NCBI RefSeq assembly: GCF_018613195.1
Contig: NZ_JAGGQQ010000019.1
Coordinates: forward strand, 283,637-347,636
DNA from: Bacillus sp. ISL-45
GTDB lineage: Bacteria > Bacillota > Bacilli > Bacillales > Cytobacillaceae
Direction: 5' to 3'
Length of the DNA: 64,000 bases
Shown here: positions 53,208 through 62,640 of the stretch, piece by piece
Position numbering within the stretch: the stretch's first letter is position 1
Layout: each line of letters opens with the position of its first letter
Notes under the pieces: model-generated
The model's input: only the letters and a program-made list of their open reading frames with translations
Told to the model about the DNA's origin: nothing
The model's database searches: none
Translations under genes and position numbers: made by a program

Positions 53208-55811
53208 ATGGGGACAGTTGAAAAAGTGGTAAAAGAGCAATCATCAGTTACAAAAATGGTAGATAGTTTATTGGATAAAGGTTTAAAGGCACTTGCGAAA
53301 ATGCGGGAGCTTGATCAAGAAGCAGTGAATAATATCGTAAAGGAAATGGCGCTGGCAGGTCTTGATCAGCATATGCCGCTTGCTAAAATGGCAGTTGAAG
53401 AAACAAAACGGGGAGTTTACGAAGATAAGATCATCAAGAACATGTTTGCTACCGAATATGTGTACCACAATATCAAATATGATAAAACAGCTGGCATCAT
53501 CGACGAAAATGAACACGAAGGCATGATCACGATTGCTGAGCCAGTTGGCGTGATCGCCGGGGTAACACCGGTGACGAATCCCACCTCAACAACCATGTTC
53601 AAAGCGTTAATCTCGATTAAGACTAGAAACCCAATCATATTCGCTTTCCATCCATCTGCCCAAAAATGCAGCAGTGAGGCTGCCAGAATTCTCCGTGACG
53701 CAGCCGTTAGGGCAGGAGCACCAGTTGATTGTATCCAGTGGATTGAAAAACCGTCCCTCGAAGCGACACAATCTTTGATGAACCATCCAAAGATTTCTCT
53801 GATTTTAGCTACTGGCGGTGCCGGAATGGTAAAATCCGCGTATAGTTCAGGAAAGCCAGCATTAGGCGTTGGGCCTGGTAATGTACCTTGCTATATTGAA
53901 CGTACTGCCAATGTAAAAAGGGCAGTCAATGACCTGATTTTATCTAAGACATTCGACAATGGGATGATTTGCGCTTCTGAACAGGCAGTTATCATCGATA
54001 AAGAAATCTACCATGATGTAAAAACGGAAATGATTGCGAATAGCTGCTACTTTTTAAGTGATGAAGAAAGATCGAAGGTTGAGAAGCTTGTCATAAATGA
54101 GCACTCATGTGCTGTTAATGCAGATATAGTCGGGATGCCGGCTCATAAGATTGCGGAAATGGCAGGTGTGACAGTGCCTGAAGAGACAAAAATACTTGTT
54201 GCAGAGCTGAAAGGAGTAGGCCCGCAATATCCTCTATCACGAGAAAAGTTAAGTCCGGTACTGGCTTGCTATAAAGTGAACGGTACAGAAGAAGGACTTA
54301 AGCGGGCTGAAGAAATGCTTGAATTTGGCGGACTTGGCCACTCTGCTGTTATCCATTCAACCAGTGATGAAGTGATTAAAGCATTCGGTTTAAGAATGAA
54401 GGCAGGACGCATCATCGTAAATGCTCCTTCTTCCCAGGGAGCAATCGGCGATATCTATAACGCCTACCTGCCATCCTTGACCCTGGGCTGCGGAACTTAT
54501 GGCGGGAACTCCGTTTCAACCAACGTAGGTGCAATCAACTTGATAAATGTAAAAAAAGTGGCAAGAAGGAACGTGAATATGCAGTGGTTTAAAGTGCCCT
54601 CAAAAATCTACTTTGAAAAGAATTCAACGCAATATTTAGCGAAAATGCCTAAAATCACGAAAGCCTTTATCGTTACAGACCCTGGAATGGTGAAACTGGG
54701 ATATGTAGATAGAGTACTGTATCACTTGAGAAAACGTCCAGACTATGTCCACTGTGAAATTTTCTCTGATGTAGAGCCAGATCCATCTATCGAAACAGTA
54801 ATGAAGGGTGCGGAAATGATGGCGAGTTTCCAGCCTGATGTCATCATTGCTTTGGGCGGCGGCTCAGCAATGGACGCAGCGAAAGGCATGTGGCTGTTCT
54901 ATGAATATCCTGACACTGACTTCCACGGCTTGAAGCAGAAATTCCTGGATATTCGGAAGCGGATCGTCAAATACCCGCAGCTTGGCCGCAAAGCCCAGTT
55001 TGTAGCGATTCCGACGACATCCGGAACAGGTTCAGAAGTGACATCCTTCTCGGTCATTACTGATAAAAAAGCGAACATTAAATATCCGCTAGCAGACTAT
55101 GAGTTGACACCAGATGTAGCTATTGTCGATCCTCAATTTGTCATGACGGTGCCTAAGCATATTACTGCCGATACTGGAATGGACGTATTGACTCACGCAA
55201 TTGAAGCCTATGTCAGCTGCATGGCCAATGACTATACAGATGGCCTCGCAATTAAAGCCATCCAGCTAATATTTGAATATTTGCCAAGAGCATACCGAAA
55301 TGGCCAGGACGAAGTGGCTCGTGAGAAAGTCCACAACGCGTCAACAATTGCCGGTATGGCATTTGCCAATGCATTCCTTGGAATCAACCACAGCCTTGCC
55401 CACAAGCTCGGTGCAGAATTCCATATCGCCCACGGCCGTTCTAATACAATTTTGATGCCGCATGTCATTCGTTATAACGCGACTAAACCGAAGAAATTCA
55501 CAGCATTCCCTAAGTATGAAAGCTTCGTCGCTGATCAGCGATACGCCGAAATTTCGCGTATACTTGGCCTTCCTTCCCGCAACACGGAAGAAGGAGTTGA
55601 AAGTCTTGTCCAGGCGATCATTAAGTTGGCTAAAGAAATGGATATTCCAATGAGCATTGAAGCAAATGGAGTTGACAAAGCAGAATTTGAAGCAAAGGTC
55701 GACCAGCTTGCCGATCGCGCATTCGAAGACCAGTGCACAACGGCCAATCCTAAGCTTCCATTAGTGTCAGAGTTGGCTGAAATCTATCGATTAGCTTATA
55801 AGGGAGTTTAA
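53208..55811 (+). CDS. adhE: Bifunctional acetaldehyde-CoA / alcohol dehydrogenase
   Basis: 867 residues, full-length AdhE. N-terminal aldehyde dehydrogenase half (to about 440) with the catalytic Cys in FDNGMICASEQAVI and GPGNVPCYIE; C-terminal iron-dependent alcohol dehydrogenase half from about 450 with ALGGGSAMDAAKGMW, IPTTSGTGSEVTSF and iron-binding HAIEAYVS / GINHSLAHKLG / FHIAHG histidines. Converts acetyl-CoA to ethanol in two NADH steps, regenerating NAD without oxygen. AAGGAGGTCCTGAAA precedes the ATG. Own terminator at 55816. Confidence 0.97.
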   Translation: MGTVEKVVKEQSSVTKMVDSLLDKGLKALAKMRELDQEAVNNIVKEMALAGLDQHMPLAKMAVEETKRGVYEDKIIKNMFATEYVYHNIKYDKTAGIIDENEHEGMITIAEPVGVIAGVTPVTNPTSTTMFKALISIKTRNPIIFAFHPSAQKCSSEAARILRDAAVRAGAPVDCIQWIEKPSLEATQSLMNHPKISLILATGGAGMVKSAYSSGKPALGVGPGNVPCYIERTANVKRAVNDLILSKTFDNGMICASEQAVIIDKEIYHDVKTEMIANSCYFLSDEERSKVEKLVINEHSCAVNADIVGMPAHKIAEMAGVTVPEETKILVAELKGVGPQYPLSREKLSPVLACYKVNGTEEGLKRAEEMLEFGGLGHSAVIHSTSDEVIKAFGLRMKAGRIIVNAPSSQGAIGDIYNAYLPSLTLGCGTYGGNSVSTNVGAINLINVKKVARRNVNMQWFKVPSKIYFEKNSTQYLAKMPKITKAFIVTDPGMVKLGYVDRVLYHLRKRPDYVHCEIFSDVEPDPSIETVMKGAEMMASFQPDVIIALGGGSAMDAAKGMWLFYEYPDTDFHGLKQKFLDIRKRIVKYPQLGRKAQFVAIPTTSGTGSEVTSFSVITDKKANIKYPLADYELTPDVAIVDPQFVMTVPKHITADTGMDVLTHAIEAYVSCMANDYTDGLAIKAIQLIFEYLPRAYRNGQDEVAREKVHNASTIAGMAFANAFLGINHSLAHKLGAEFHIAHGRSNTILMPHVIRYNATKPKKFTAFPKYESFVADQRYAEISRILGLPSRNTEEGVESLVQAIIKLAKEMDIPMSIEANGVDKAEFEAKVDQLADRAFEDQCTTANPKLPLVSELAEIYRLAYKGV

Positions 55812-55815
55812 TAGA

Positions 55816-55852
55816 CAAAAAGGGATGGAACCTAGGTTCCATCCCTTTTTGT
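55816..55852 (+). terminator. Terminator after adhE
   Basis: AAAAAGGGATGGAACC / GGTTCCATCCCTTTTT, a perfect palindrome. Confidence 0.92.
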
Positions 55853-56006
55853 CCCTATAATAAGCAACTTGGCCTATTTTAGTGGCAACTGCGTTTAAAA
55901 CTGTCCTATTTACCTAGAGAAAATGGTAATAAATTAACTAGTAAGAATATTTAGGATATTATATTATGTATCCCGGATAACTATTTTACTAATCCGGGAG
56001 GTTATT

Positions 56007-57410
56007 ATGAAAAAGAAGCCTTATCTATCATTCGCATTAGCAGCAGGTCTTGCAGTTAGCACCCTAGGAGTTCAGGCTAGTTACGCAAAGCCGGCAGAAA
56101 CTCCGCAACAGGTTCAGCCATTCAATGTTTATGACAACAAGGTATTGGACAAGATCAATGTCGAAAATATCTACAACAATATTGAATATCTATCTAGAAC
56201 ACCTCGTGTTGCTGGTACACAAGCCGAGCACAATGCGATTCAGTATGTCAAGGAGCAATTTGAGTCATACGGTTATGAAACAGAGCTTCAGGAATTTACT
56301 TTCTATGGTTATACAGCACCTCACACGGTAGAGCTCACAGTAGATGGCTATCCAGATGAAATCAAGCCAAAATCCTTTACATACGGGATGGATGGAACGG
56401 TTTCGGGTGAACTGGTCTATGCTGGATTAGGACAAGCTGGGGATTTTGAAGGCAAAGATGTTAGTGGCAAAATCGCTTTGATTCAGCGAGGGTCGATTTC
56501 ATTTGCTGATAAAGTCTTGAACGCAGCAGCAAACGGTGCGGCAGGAGTCATAATTTTTAACAATGCAGCAGGAGACCTGAACGGAACATTCGGTTCACCG
56601 AATGAAGCCTATGTACCGGCTGTGGCCATTTCCCAGGAAGTTGGACAAGCTTTAGTGGACCAGCTGAACAATGGAGATACTCTGACAGGATCGATTAATA
56701 TTGAGGGAGCAGAGGCAGGGATGAGGACTTCTTACAATGTAATTGCCACGAAAGCACCAACGAATAAAAATAAGGCAAAAGACGGAATCGTCGCATTGGG
56801 TGCCCACCACGATTCGGTTCCTGGAGCCCCAGGTGCAAACGACGATGCATCAGGTACTGCAATGACACTCGAGCTTGCACGCGTTATGAAGGATTTGCCG
56901 ACGAATATGGAAATGCGCTTCATTACTTTTGGTGCTGAGGAACTTGGGTTGATTGGTTCGCGTTATTATGTCAGCCAGCTTTCTGAGGAAGAAAAAGACC
57001 GCTTCGTTGGATACTTTAATATGGATATGGTAGGAAGCCGGGATGCTGGTGATTTGGTCATCAATACGCCGGACGGAAATGAAAACATTGTTTCCCAAAC
57101 CGCTCAAGCCTCCAGTGAGCGCTTAAATGGAGAACCGACCCCAATTCAGCCAGGCGGAAGCAGTGACCACGTATCGTTTTATGAAGGCGGCATCGCATCA
57201 GGCTCATTTATCCATAGACCACTAGAACCATGGTACCATACACCTGAAGATACAATTGACAAAATCAGTAAAGAAAAATTGCAGGATGTGGCGGAAATCG
57301 TAGGTACAGCTGTCTATGATATCGTCCGTCCGGAGAATCAGGGACCAAAAGTCAAAAGAGGAGAAGAACAAAAGGTTCCACACCTATATTATGAGGAAGA
57401 AATTAAATAA
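56007..57410 (+). CDS. ywaD: Secreted M28 aminopeptidase (YwaD-like)
   Basis: 467 residues: signal peptide (about 1-27, ending SYA-KP), M28 catalytic domain interrupted by a PA domain (GKIALIQRGSISFADKVLNA). Di-zinc ligands: LGAHHDSVPGAPGANDDASG (His, Asp), FGAEELGLIGS (Glu-Glu), YFNMDMVGS (Asp) and EPWYHTPEDT (His). Cleaves N-terminal residues from peptides outside the cell and so would cooperate with bacillopeptidase F. GGGAGGTTATT precedes the ATG. Confidence 0.93.
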   Translation: MKKKPYLSFALAAGLAVSTLGVQASYAKPAETPQQVQPFNVYDNKVLDKINVENIYNNIEYLSRTPRVAGTQAEHNAIQYVKEQFESYGYETELQEFTFYGYTAPHTVELTVDGYPDEIKPKSFTYGMDGTVSGELVYAGLGQAGDFEGKDVSGKIALIQRGSISFADKVLNAAANGAAGVIIFNNAAGDLNGTFGSPNEAYVPAVAISQEVGQALVDQLNNGDTLTGSINIEGAEAGMRTSYNVIATKAPTNKNKAKDGIVALGAHHDSVPGAPGANDDASGTAMTLELARVMKDLPTNMEMRFITFGAEELGLIGSRYYVSQLSEEEKDRFVGYFNMDMVGSRDAGDLVINTPDGNENIVSQTAQASSERLNGEPTPIQPGGSSDHVSFYEGGIASGSFIHRPLEPWYHTPEDTIDKISKEKLQDVAEIVGTAVYDIVRPENQGPKVKRGEEQKVPHLYYEEEIK

Positions 57411-57422
57411 TTTTTCATTACT

Positions 57423-57460
57423 GCCAGGTCCATTGTTTTATCAATGGACCTGGTTTTTGT
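57423..57460 (+). terminator. Terminator after the aminopeptidase gene
   Basis: CCAGGTCCATTG / CAATGGACCTGG followed by TTTTT. Confidence 0.92.
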
Positions 57461-57641
57461 CTGCCTATTTGCCGTTAGTCCTCTTTAATGATGAACAGTA
57501 GTCATAAGGAAGAAAACAGAGAGGGGTAATACAATTATATATAAAATTCTAAGTTAAAAAGATCTCTAAGACTTTTTCATAAGGTCTAATTTCCATACAT
57601 AAAAATATATATACAATAACTAATTATTGCCTGGAGGAATT

Positions 57642-58076
57642 ATGAGCCGGAAGAAAAGCGTGAATTCGATGGCAGAGGCCAGGAGGATTCTTGGCCACGA
57701 TTTTTTTGAAGCAGTCTCTGATATCCTTCCGTTGGTGGGACCGAGAATCGATATGTTCCAGGGAGATCAAGAACTGGTTATTGTGGCCGAATTGCCGGGT
57801 CTTGTTTCACAGGAAGACGTAAATCTATCGCTGGAAGGCTATAATTTAGCTATTAAGGGAGAATTGAAGCGCCCTTATGTGACAGATGAAGATAAACTGT
57901 TAATCAATGAACGTGCTGGCGGTGCTTTTGAAAGAATAGTGAAAATTCCCCCTCAATGTTCCCTGGAGAGGATTCAGGCCGACTTTTTCAATGGTCTTCT
58001 TTTCGTCCGTATCCCATTCATTCACCAGCATTCCACACAAAATCGCGAGTCAATACAAATCAACTTCCACAGCTGA
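57642..58076 (+). CDS. cotP: Hsp20/alpha-crystallin spore coat protein, CotP-like
   Basis: 144 residues with an alpha-crystallin domain: VIVAELPGLVSQEDVNLSLE, LAIKGEL, INERAGGAFERIVKIPPQCS and NGLLFVRIP. The VAELPG and GGAFERIV blocks are Hsp20 hallmarks. The neighbours (GerPA/GerPF-like small genes and a DUF421 gene) recall the ydfS-cotP-ydgA-ydgB region of B. subtilis, so CotP is the likely identity. Start 57642 follows CTGGAGGAATT. Confidence 0.7.
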   Translation: MSRKKSVNSMAEARRILGHDFFEAVSDILPLVGPRIDMFQGDQELVIVAELPGLVSQEDVNLSLEGYNLAIKGELKRPYVTDEDKLLINERAGGAFERIVKIPPQCSLERIQADFFNGLLFVRIPFIHQHSTQNRESIQINFHS

Positions 58077-58091
58077 CATGGAGATGATGAT

Positions 58092-58286
58092 ATGACTAAA
58101 ATTAAATTCAAAAATATTGATATAAACAAGATCACCAATAGCTCAGGAGTCCATTCAGGCGTTAACATTCAACACCAATGGAAAAGCCGTGTAAACAGCT
58201 CGGATGGTTTCGGGAATGTGGACGGGAAATCAAACAACATATCTAATAATGTTTCCTTTTCTAAACGTAAAAACGGTGATGGTTGA
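58092..58286 (+). CDS. GerPA/GerPF-like spore protein
   Basis: 64 residues with NIDINKITNSSGVHSGVNIQ and a later SSDGFGNVDGKSNNISNN, the same layout (hydrophobic strand, SSGV-x-SG, Asn/Gly-rich GFG block) as the two minus-strand genes at 59743 and 59973. Short and likely structural in the coat or inner spore layers (inference). GGAG is 8 bases before ATG. Confidence 0.65.
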   Translation: MTKIKFKNIDINKITNSSGVHSGVNIQHQWKSRVNSSDGFGNVDGKSNNISNNVSFSKRKNGDG

Positions 58287-58287
58287 A

Positions 58288-58644
58288 ATGGATAGTCAAG
58301 AAATTGTAAAAATGATTCAAAAGCTCAATGAAAAAATTGATTCACTCCAGAAAAGTGACTTTCACTTTCATATTGAAAAAGTCACAGTTGAACACCTTCA
58401 ATTAGAGGAATTAGCCTATCATCTGGATAAAATTGATATAAAAGAACTTAGCGGAATGATGAATTTGGGGAATTCATTTAGTCCTAATCTCGAGACAATT
58501 AAATCTCAATCAAAAAACTCGATGGAAAAGAAGCCAGAAAAGGATCGTGATGAACCAACATACAGCAGTAAATCCCATGAAGGCGAGAGGGCCGAACCGG
58601 CTTTAAGCGTAATAATCAATGGGAAGGAAATTTTGTCGGAATGA
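58288..58644 (+). CDS. GerPC-like small spore protein
   Basis: 118 residues: N-terminal coiled coil (VKMIQKLNEKIDSLQKS), then HFHIEKVTVEHLQLEELAYH and LSGMMNLGNSF. The coiled coil followed by IEKVxVxxLxLEEL...LSGxMNLG resembles GerPC, whose other parts are absent. The start is near the stop of the previous gene (overlap if ATG 58279 is used). Confidence 0.65.
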   Translation: MDSQEIVKMIQKLNEKIDSLQKSDFHFHIEKVTVEHLQLEELAYHLDKIDIKELSGMMNLGNSFSPNLETIKSQSKNSMEKKPEKDRDEPTYSSKSHEGERAEPALSVIINGKEILSE

Positions 58645-58657
58645 AGGGGGGAGTATA

Positions 58658-58948
58658 TTGAAAACACTAAGCCCTGCCTTTTACATTGGTTCCATCCAGA
58701 TTGGGACTGTCCAGGATGCATCCTGTGTTAATTTTGGAAACAGCTTTCCAAAGGATTTTACAAGCCAAAAAAATCAAAATCAGGGTTTCGGGAGTATCAG
58801 CGGGGACAATAATGACATACATGACATTATTTCAAGACTTGCACAAAGGAATATAGCTGAAATTTTTGGTGATCCCGCAGAAAATGAACAGCCAGATTGG
58901 CTAGAGGGCCTAATGAAATCCCAACAAGTACAGATGGAACAAGAATAA
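58658..58948 (+). CDS. GerPB/GerPE-like small spore protein
   Basis: 96 residues from a TTG start with AGGGGGGAG upstream. FYIGSIQIGTVQDASCVNFG is like GerP members (IGxIxIGxVxxASVxxxG), followed by a Asn/Gln-rich QGFGSISGDNND stretch and an acidic C-terminus. Probably the last gene of the cotP unit. Confidence 0.6.
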   Translation: MKTLSPAFYIGSIQIGTVQDASCVNFGNSFPKDFTSQKNQNQGFGSISGDNNDIHDIISRLAQRNIAEIFGDPAENEQPDWLEGLMKSQQVQMEQE

Positions 58949-58987
58949 AGAGGTCCTAGCTTATTTACAGCAGGACCTCTTTTTTTA
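58946..58987. terminator. Bidirectional terminator
   Basis: AAAGAGGTCCTAGC / GCAGGACCTCTTT with seven T; between convergent units. Confidence 0.9.
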
Positions 58988-59683
58988 ATGCAGAATATCA
59001 TTTCGTTTATCTATATATAGATTTCCATCAGGCTGAACTTCTGCATAGAAAACATCATCCAGTGATTGAACTCCAGCTTGTTGCAGCTGTTCATCGAGCC
59101 AAGTTCGATCCTTATTCATTTTGTTAAGGTTTTGAACATTCACTTGTCCGTCAGATACCAATTCTGTAGAAAGTGGAACAAAGTTGCCAGAAGACTTGGC
59201 TATATTCATGTCACTTTTAGTAACCGTTTGTTTGCCTTCCATTTTCATGACAGAAAGTTTCCCATCCGTTTCAAAGATCGCATAATCGACATCACTCAAA
59301 GAAAAAACGCTTTTCTGCCGCAGTAATGCTTGCAATGAGTCAGCATCCATACGCACTTGTCTAAGTGCATCCTCCATTATTTTCCCTTTTTTGATAACGA
59401 TGACCGGGTCACCCATTAGCAGCTTTCTTGCTTTTTTAGATTTCAAGTGAATTTGATCTGTTAGCACCGTGAGAGCAGCCCAGCCGAATAATGCGATAAT
59501 TCCATTTAAAATGCTCACACTCGGATTGAGGGCAAGTGTAGCCGCTAATGAACCAAAGGCAATAGCTGAGACTAAGTTGAAAAATGTCATTTGGCTGATT
59601 TCTTTTCTGCCAGCCCATCTTGCCATTGCCAATAACACAATAAAAGCAATAGCAATTCGGAGAATTACTTCGAATTGATTCAT
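58985..59683 (-). CDS. DUF421 membrane protein (YetF/YdfS family)
   Basis: 232 residues: three membrane segments (LRIAIAFIVLLAMARWAGRK, FNLVSAIAFGSLAATLALNP, ILNGIIALFGWAALTVLTDQ) followed by two DUF421/YetF cytosolic modules (VIVIKKGKIMEDALRQVRMD). YdfS, YetF and YrbG-type proteins are tied to spore or germination genes in some Bacillus. AAAGGCGGGATAAAAC precedes the ATG. Confidence 0.88.
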   Translation of the reverse strand: MNQFEVILRIAIAFIVLLAMARWAGRKEISQMTFFNLVSAIAFGSLAATLALNPSVSILNGIIALFGWAALTVLTDQIHLKSKKARKLLMGDPVIVIKKGKIMEDALRQVRMDADSLQALLRQKSVFSLSDVDYAIFETDGKLSVMKMEGKQTVTKSDMNIAKSSGNFVPLSTELVSDGQVNVQNLNKMNKDRTWLDEQLQQAGVQSLDDVFYAEVQPDGNLYIDKRNDILH

Positions 59684-59742
59684 GTTTTATCCCGCCTTTT
59701 CTTTTATCAAGTAAATTATTTGCGTGTGCGCGGGATATTATT

Positions 59743-59958
59743 CTAAGTTACAGACTTTATGACTTCTATATCATTTTCATCCTTAACAAAACTTAAGTTT
59801 CGGAACAGTTCATTGCCATCACCAGTTACAGAAAATCCATTGTTTGATTTGGTCGTAGAAAGAAAATTTAAATTCACATTCGTTCCGAAAAATACGCCAG
59901 ATGAACTGTTAATACTATTGACATTTATATTCCCAAAGGTAATTTTAACTGAATTCAT
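59743..59958 (-). CDS. GerPA/GerPF-like spore protein
   Basis: 71 residues: ITFGNINVNSINSSSGVFFG, then SNNGFSVTGDGNELFRN, the pattern shared with its neighbours. ATG 59958 has GGAG 6 bases upstream; the longer frame starts in that site. Co-directional with the gene at 59973, which its upstream extension would overlap. Confidence 0.65.
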   Translation of the reverse strand: MNSVKITFGNINVNSINSSSGVFFGTNVNLNFLSTTKSNNGFSVTGDGNELFRNLSFVKDENDIEVIKSVT

Positions 59959-59972
59959 AGCTTCTCCAGCCG

Positions 59973-60218
59973 TCAAAAGGCCTGTGCCTGGCTGGTAGGC
60001 TGAATATCCGGATCCGCATTAGGCTGGTCCACGCCATCGTTGTCACTGATCAAGTGCATGTTCCCAAAATATACATTACCCTGGCCTGTGCCAAAAATTC
60101 CGTTGTTTTGCTTAGTCGGTGAATTCCATCCAGTTTGTGCGTTTCCACCGATGAATACTCCAGCATTACTTTGCATCGAATTGACATTTATAGAATTAAA
60201 TAAAACGCTGTTTGCCAT
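59973..60218 (-). CDS. GerPA/GerPF-like spore protein
   Basis: 81 residues: FNSINVNSMQSNAGVFIGGN, then KQNNGIFGTGQGNVYFGN and an acidic tail (DNDGVDQPNADPDIQPTS). Clear paralogue of the gene just downstream and of the one at 58092. GGAGGGAACAAA precedes the ATG. Confidence 0.68.
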   Translation of the reverse strand: MANSVLFNSINVNSMQSNAGVFIGGNAQTGWNSPTKQNNGIFGTGQGNVYFGNMHLISDNDGVDQPNADPDIQPTSQAQAF

Positions 60219-60354
60219 TTTGTTCCCTCCCAGAAAAGCAACCCTTTAATACATTTATTCTATAAGCGGACGATTTGTGAATTGAATGGGGCAGTGGAGT
60301 GAATTAAAGCTTGAAAAAGATCGTAGAAGGGGAGGGGGATGCTGCCATAATAAA

Positions 60355-60530
60355 AGGCTGTTTTCGCATTGAGGGTTTCTTTACGAACACACAGTTATCA
60401 CGCATCATGAAAGGGTTTCGGACTCTTTTTTGAAGATGCTTCGGGATCAGATATACTTATGTAATCGTAAAAACCCAGAAGCCGGTTTTTACTTCGGGTG
60501 TAAAAGCAACAAAGCTTATGAAAAGAGCGT
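60355..60530. repeat. MITE-like element, copy 3 (inverted)
   Basis: About 176 bp between AGGCTGTTTTCG and AGCAACAAAGCTTATGAAAAGAGC; these ends match the ends of copies 1 and 2 read on the other strand, while the interior is different. Two internal hairpins (GAAGCCGG / CCGG-type near 60478) are also visible. Confidence 0.6.
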
Positions 60531-60536
60531 AATAAA

Positions 60537-60566
60537 AAGAAGGTCCCATAGGAACCTTCTTCTTTA
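60537..60566 (-). terminator. Terminator of the cold shock gene
   Basis: AAGAAGGTCC / GGAACCTTCTT hairpin just past the minus-strand stop. Confidence 0.8.
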
Positions 60567-60579
60567 AGCTAAACTAATA

Positions 60580-60780
60580 TTATATTTTGTTTACGTTAGC
60601 AGCTTGTGGTCCGCGAGCGCCTTGCTCAACGTCGAAAGATACTTTTTGACCTTCGTCTAATGATTTGAAACCTTCAGATTGGATAGCAGAGAAGTGTACG
60701 AATACGTCGTCTCCACCTTCGCGCTCGATGAATCCAAAACCTTTTTCTGCGTTAAACCATTTTACTGTACCTTGTTCCAT
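60580..60780 (-). CDS. CspA-family cold shock protein
   Basis: 66 residues, OB fold with both RNA-binding motifs: KGFGFIE (RNP1) and VFVHF (RNP2), and the end [10 protein letters not shown]. Single-stranded nucleic-acid chaperone. GGGAGGTAACAAGTA precedes the ATG. The 5' untranslated region (60781-60945) is fairly long, as is usual in cold shock genes. Confidence 0.96.
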   Translation of the reverse strand: MEQGTVKWFNAEKGFGFIEREGGDDVFVHFSAIQSEGFKSLDEGQKVSFDVEQGARGPQAANVNKI

Positions 60781-60949
60781 TACTTGTTACCTCCCAGTGC
60801 GTTAGCACATTATGTTACTATCCTTGCCCAAAGTGATCATTAAGACGAAATAATTTCTATCCTTTACACCGAACAAAAATAATTCTACTCCATCATAACA
60901 GATACTGGAATCATTAGCAAACAATATTAAAAGATTTGATGCTAACGGA

Positions 60950-62530
60950 CTACTTATGAGACAACACTCTCCAATTATCGTTACATGTAGCCTCAATTTT
61001 CCTGTGTCTTTGGATATAATTTGCTAATAATTCGGTCATATCAGTCTGGATTTCTTTTTTGACTGGCTTATCTTTGAACATATTGAAGTTTCCTCCGCCG
61101 CCTGCACGATAATTATTGACAACCACATCGAATTCTTCATCCAACTTCAGCGGTTCACCCCTATATTTTAAGAGAGTAACCCTTTTTCCCGCAGGTTTAG
61201 ATATGTCAAGATGATATTCTATTCCTTCCCACATATCATAGTTATAATGCTGTGGCTTTGGAGCTTCAAAAGATGGATTAACCTGGATTTCACCTTCATT
61301 ATTCAAAATGAAGTACTCTGCAGATTGTTCGAGTGCGTCTTTAATATCCTGTCCGGACACAGTAATCACTTTTAATGTATTTGGGTAGACATAATTGGAT
61401 ACGATATCCCTCATAGTTATCTTACCTGGAAACCCAGGTGCCCCATTATGAAAAAGAGCTGTAGATGATATCTCCACTCCTGCAGCATCCATTTGGACCT
61501 TATTAATAAACTCAATAAGCGGATGGTCTTTTTTTCGGACTTCCAGGGGTGAATGGACGCGCATATCACCGGCAATTTCTCCGAGTGGCTGGTCAAGCCA
61601 CTGTTGTGTCAATTCTTCAAATACTTTGGCCAAACCAAGAATCTTATCATCTAATGGCGTGTCTTCTTCTATTTCTATAATCTCAGCTGATTTTTTCATG
61701 ATTATCCATTTTCCATTTGATTTTTCAAATTTAATTGATACCTTCGAAAATGCCTGACCATTATGACCCGGCTGTACAACGAGGACATCATTAAGTTGAG
61801 TGGAGAGCTGACGATGCTGGTGACCGGTCAATAAAATATCGATTCCCGATATTTCCGTACACATACGATAAGCCTGATTCTCACCAGTTAACTTTTCACT
61901 CGGCTCCGCCGTTTCAAGGTCTTTCTCAAATCCGCCGTGATAGGAAGCGATAAGGAGATCGTACTGCTCGTTTTCTTGCAAATGACCAACCCACTCTTTA
62001 AGTGTATGGAAAGCATCAAGGAATTCTAATCCCTGAATATTAACAGGGTTTTCCCAGTTAGGGATAAAATGTGTTGTCACCCCAATTACAGCTATACGTA
62101 AGCCGTTGCTAAAAGATTTTATGAAATAAGGTTTACCGAAAGCGGGTTCTTTAGTTTCCTTTTTCACTATATTTGCAGACAGCCATGGAAAATTAGATTC
62201 ACTGATGGCGTTCTTTAATAAATCCTGTCCATAATTGAATTCATGATTACCAATCACAGCTACATCATAACCAAGGTAATTCATCACGCTGATAACGGGA
62301 TTTTTATAACCTTTCATATTTCTGGCGAAATGATAGGTGAGGGGAGTGCCCTGGATAACATCGCCGTTATCTATCAATAAGTTGCAATCGTTATTCTTTA
62401 GAACATTTTTAAAAGCAGAACCAAGCTTTGCCAGCCCTGAATTTATTTCTTCATTATTACCATAGCTAATTGGTAAAATGTTTCCATGAATGTCGCTTGT
62501 TTGTAGAACTACAAGCTCGCACTTATCCAT
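60950..62530 (-). CDS. 5'-nucleotidase / 2',3'-cyclic phosphodiesterase family protein
   Basis: 526 residues. Metallophosphoesterase domain: LQTSDIHGNILP (Asp, His), DNGDVIQGTP (Asp), VIGNHEFNYG (Asn-His), SYHGGFEKD and TGHQHR; then the 5'-nucleotidase C-terminal domain (from about 320) with GAPGFPGKITMRDI and NNYRAGGGGNF. No signal peptide, so cytosolic; relatives include YunD and UDP-sugar hydrolases. ATG 62530 or GTG 62539. Confidence 0.9.
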   Translation of the reverse strand: MDKCELVVLQTSDIHGNILPISYGNNEEINSGLAKLGSAFKNVLKNNDCNLLIDNGDVIQGTPLTYHFARNMKGYKNPVISVMNYLGYDVAVIGNHEFNYGQDLLKNAISESNFPWLSANIVKKETKEPAFGKPYFIKSFSNGLRIAVIGVTTHFIPNWENPVNIQGLEFLDAFHTLKEWVGHLQENEQYDLLIASYHGGFEKDLETAEPSEKLTGENQAYRMCTEISGIDILLTGHQHRQLSTQLNDVLVVQPGHNGQAFSKVSIKFEKSNGKWIIMKKSAEIIEIEEDTPLDDKILGLAKVFEELTQQWLDQPLGEIAGDMRVHSPLEVRKKDHPLIEFINKVQMDAAGVEISSTALFHNGAPGFPGKITMRDIVSNYVYPNTLKVITVSGQDIKDALEQSAEYFILNNEGEIQVNPSFEAPKPQHYNYDMWEGIEYHLDISKPAGKRVTLLKYRGEPLKLDEEFDVVVNNYRAGGGGNFNMFKDKPVKKEIQTDMTELLANYIQRHRKIEATCNDNWRVLSHK

Positions 62531-62640
62531 AATAATCACGTCCGTCCATAAAGAATCACATATTCAAATACTTCCCATTTTCAATAAAAAATAAAAAAGC
62601 GCTGAAGACAAGCGGAAATAACTTGCTTTTTATATAATCA

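Larger units (their letters stand above)
60219..60579. other. Gap with the third MITE-like element
   Basis: No gene. Contains the element at 60355-60530 and the terminator of the cold shock gene. Confidence 0.5.
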
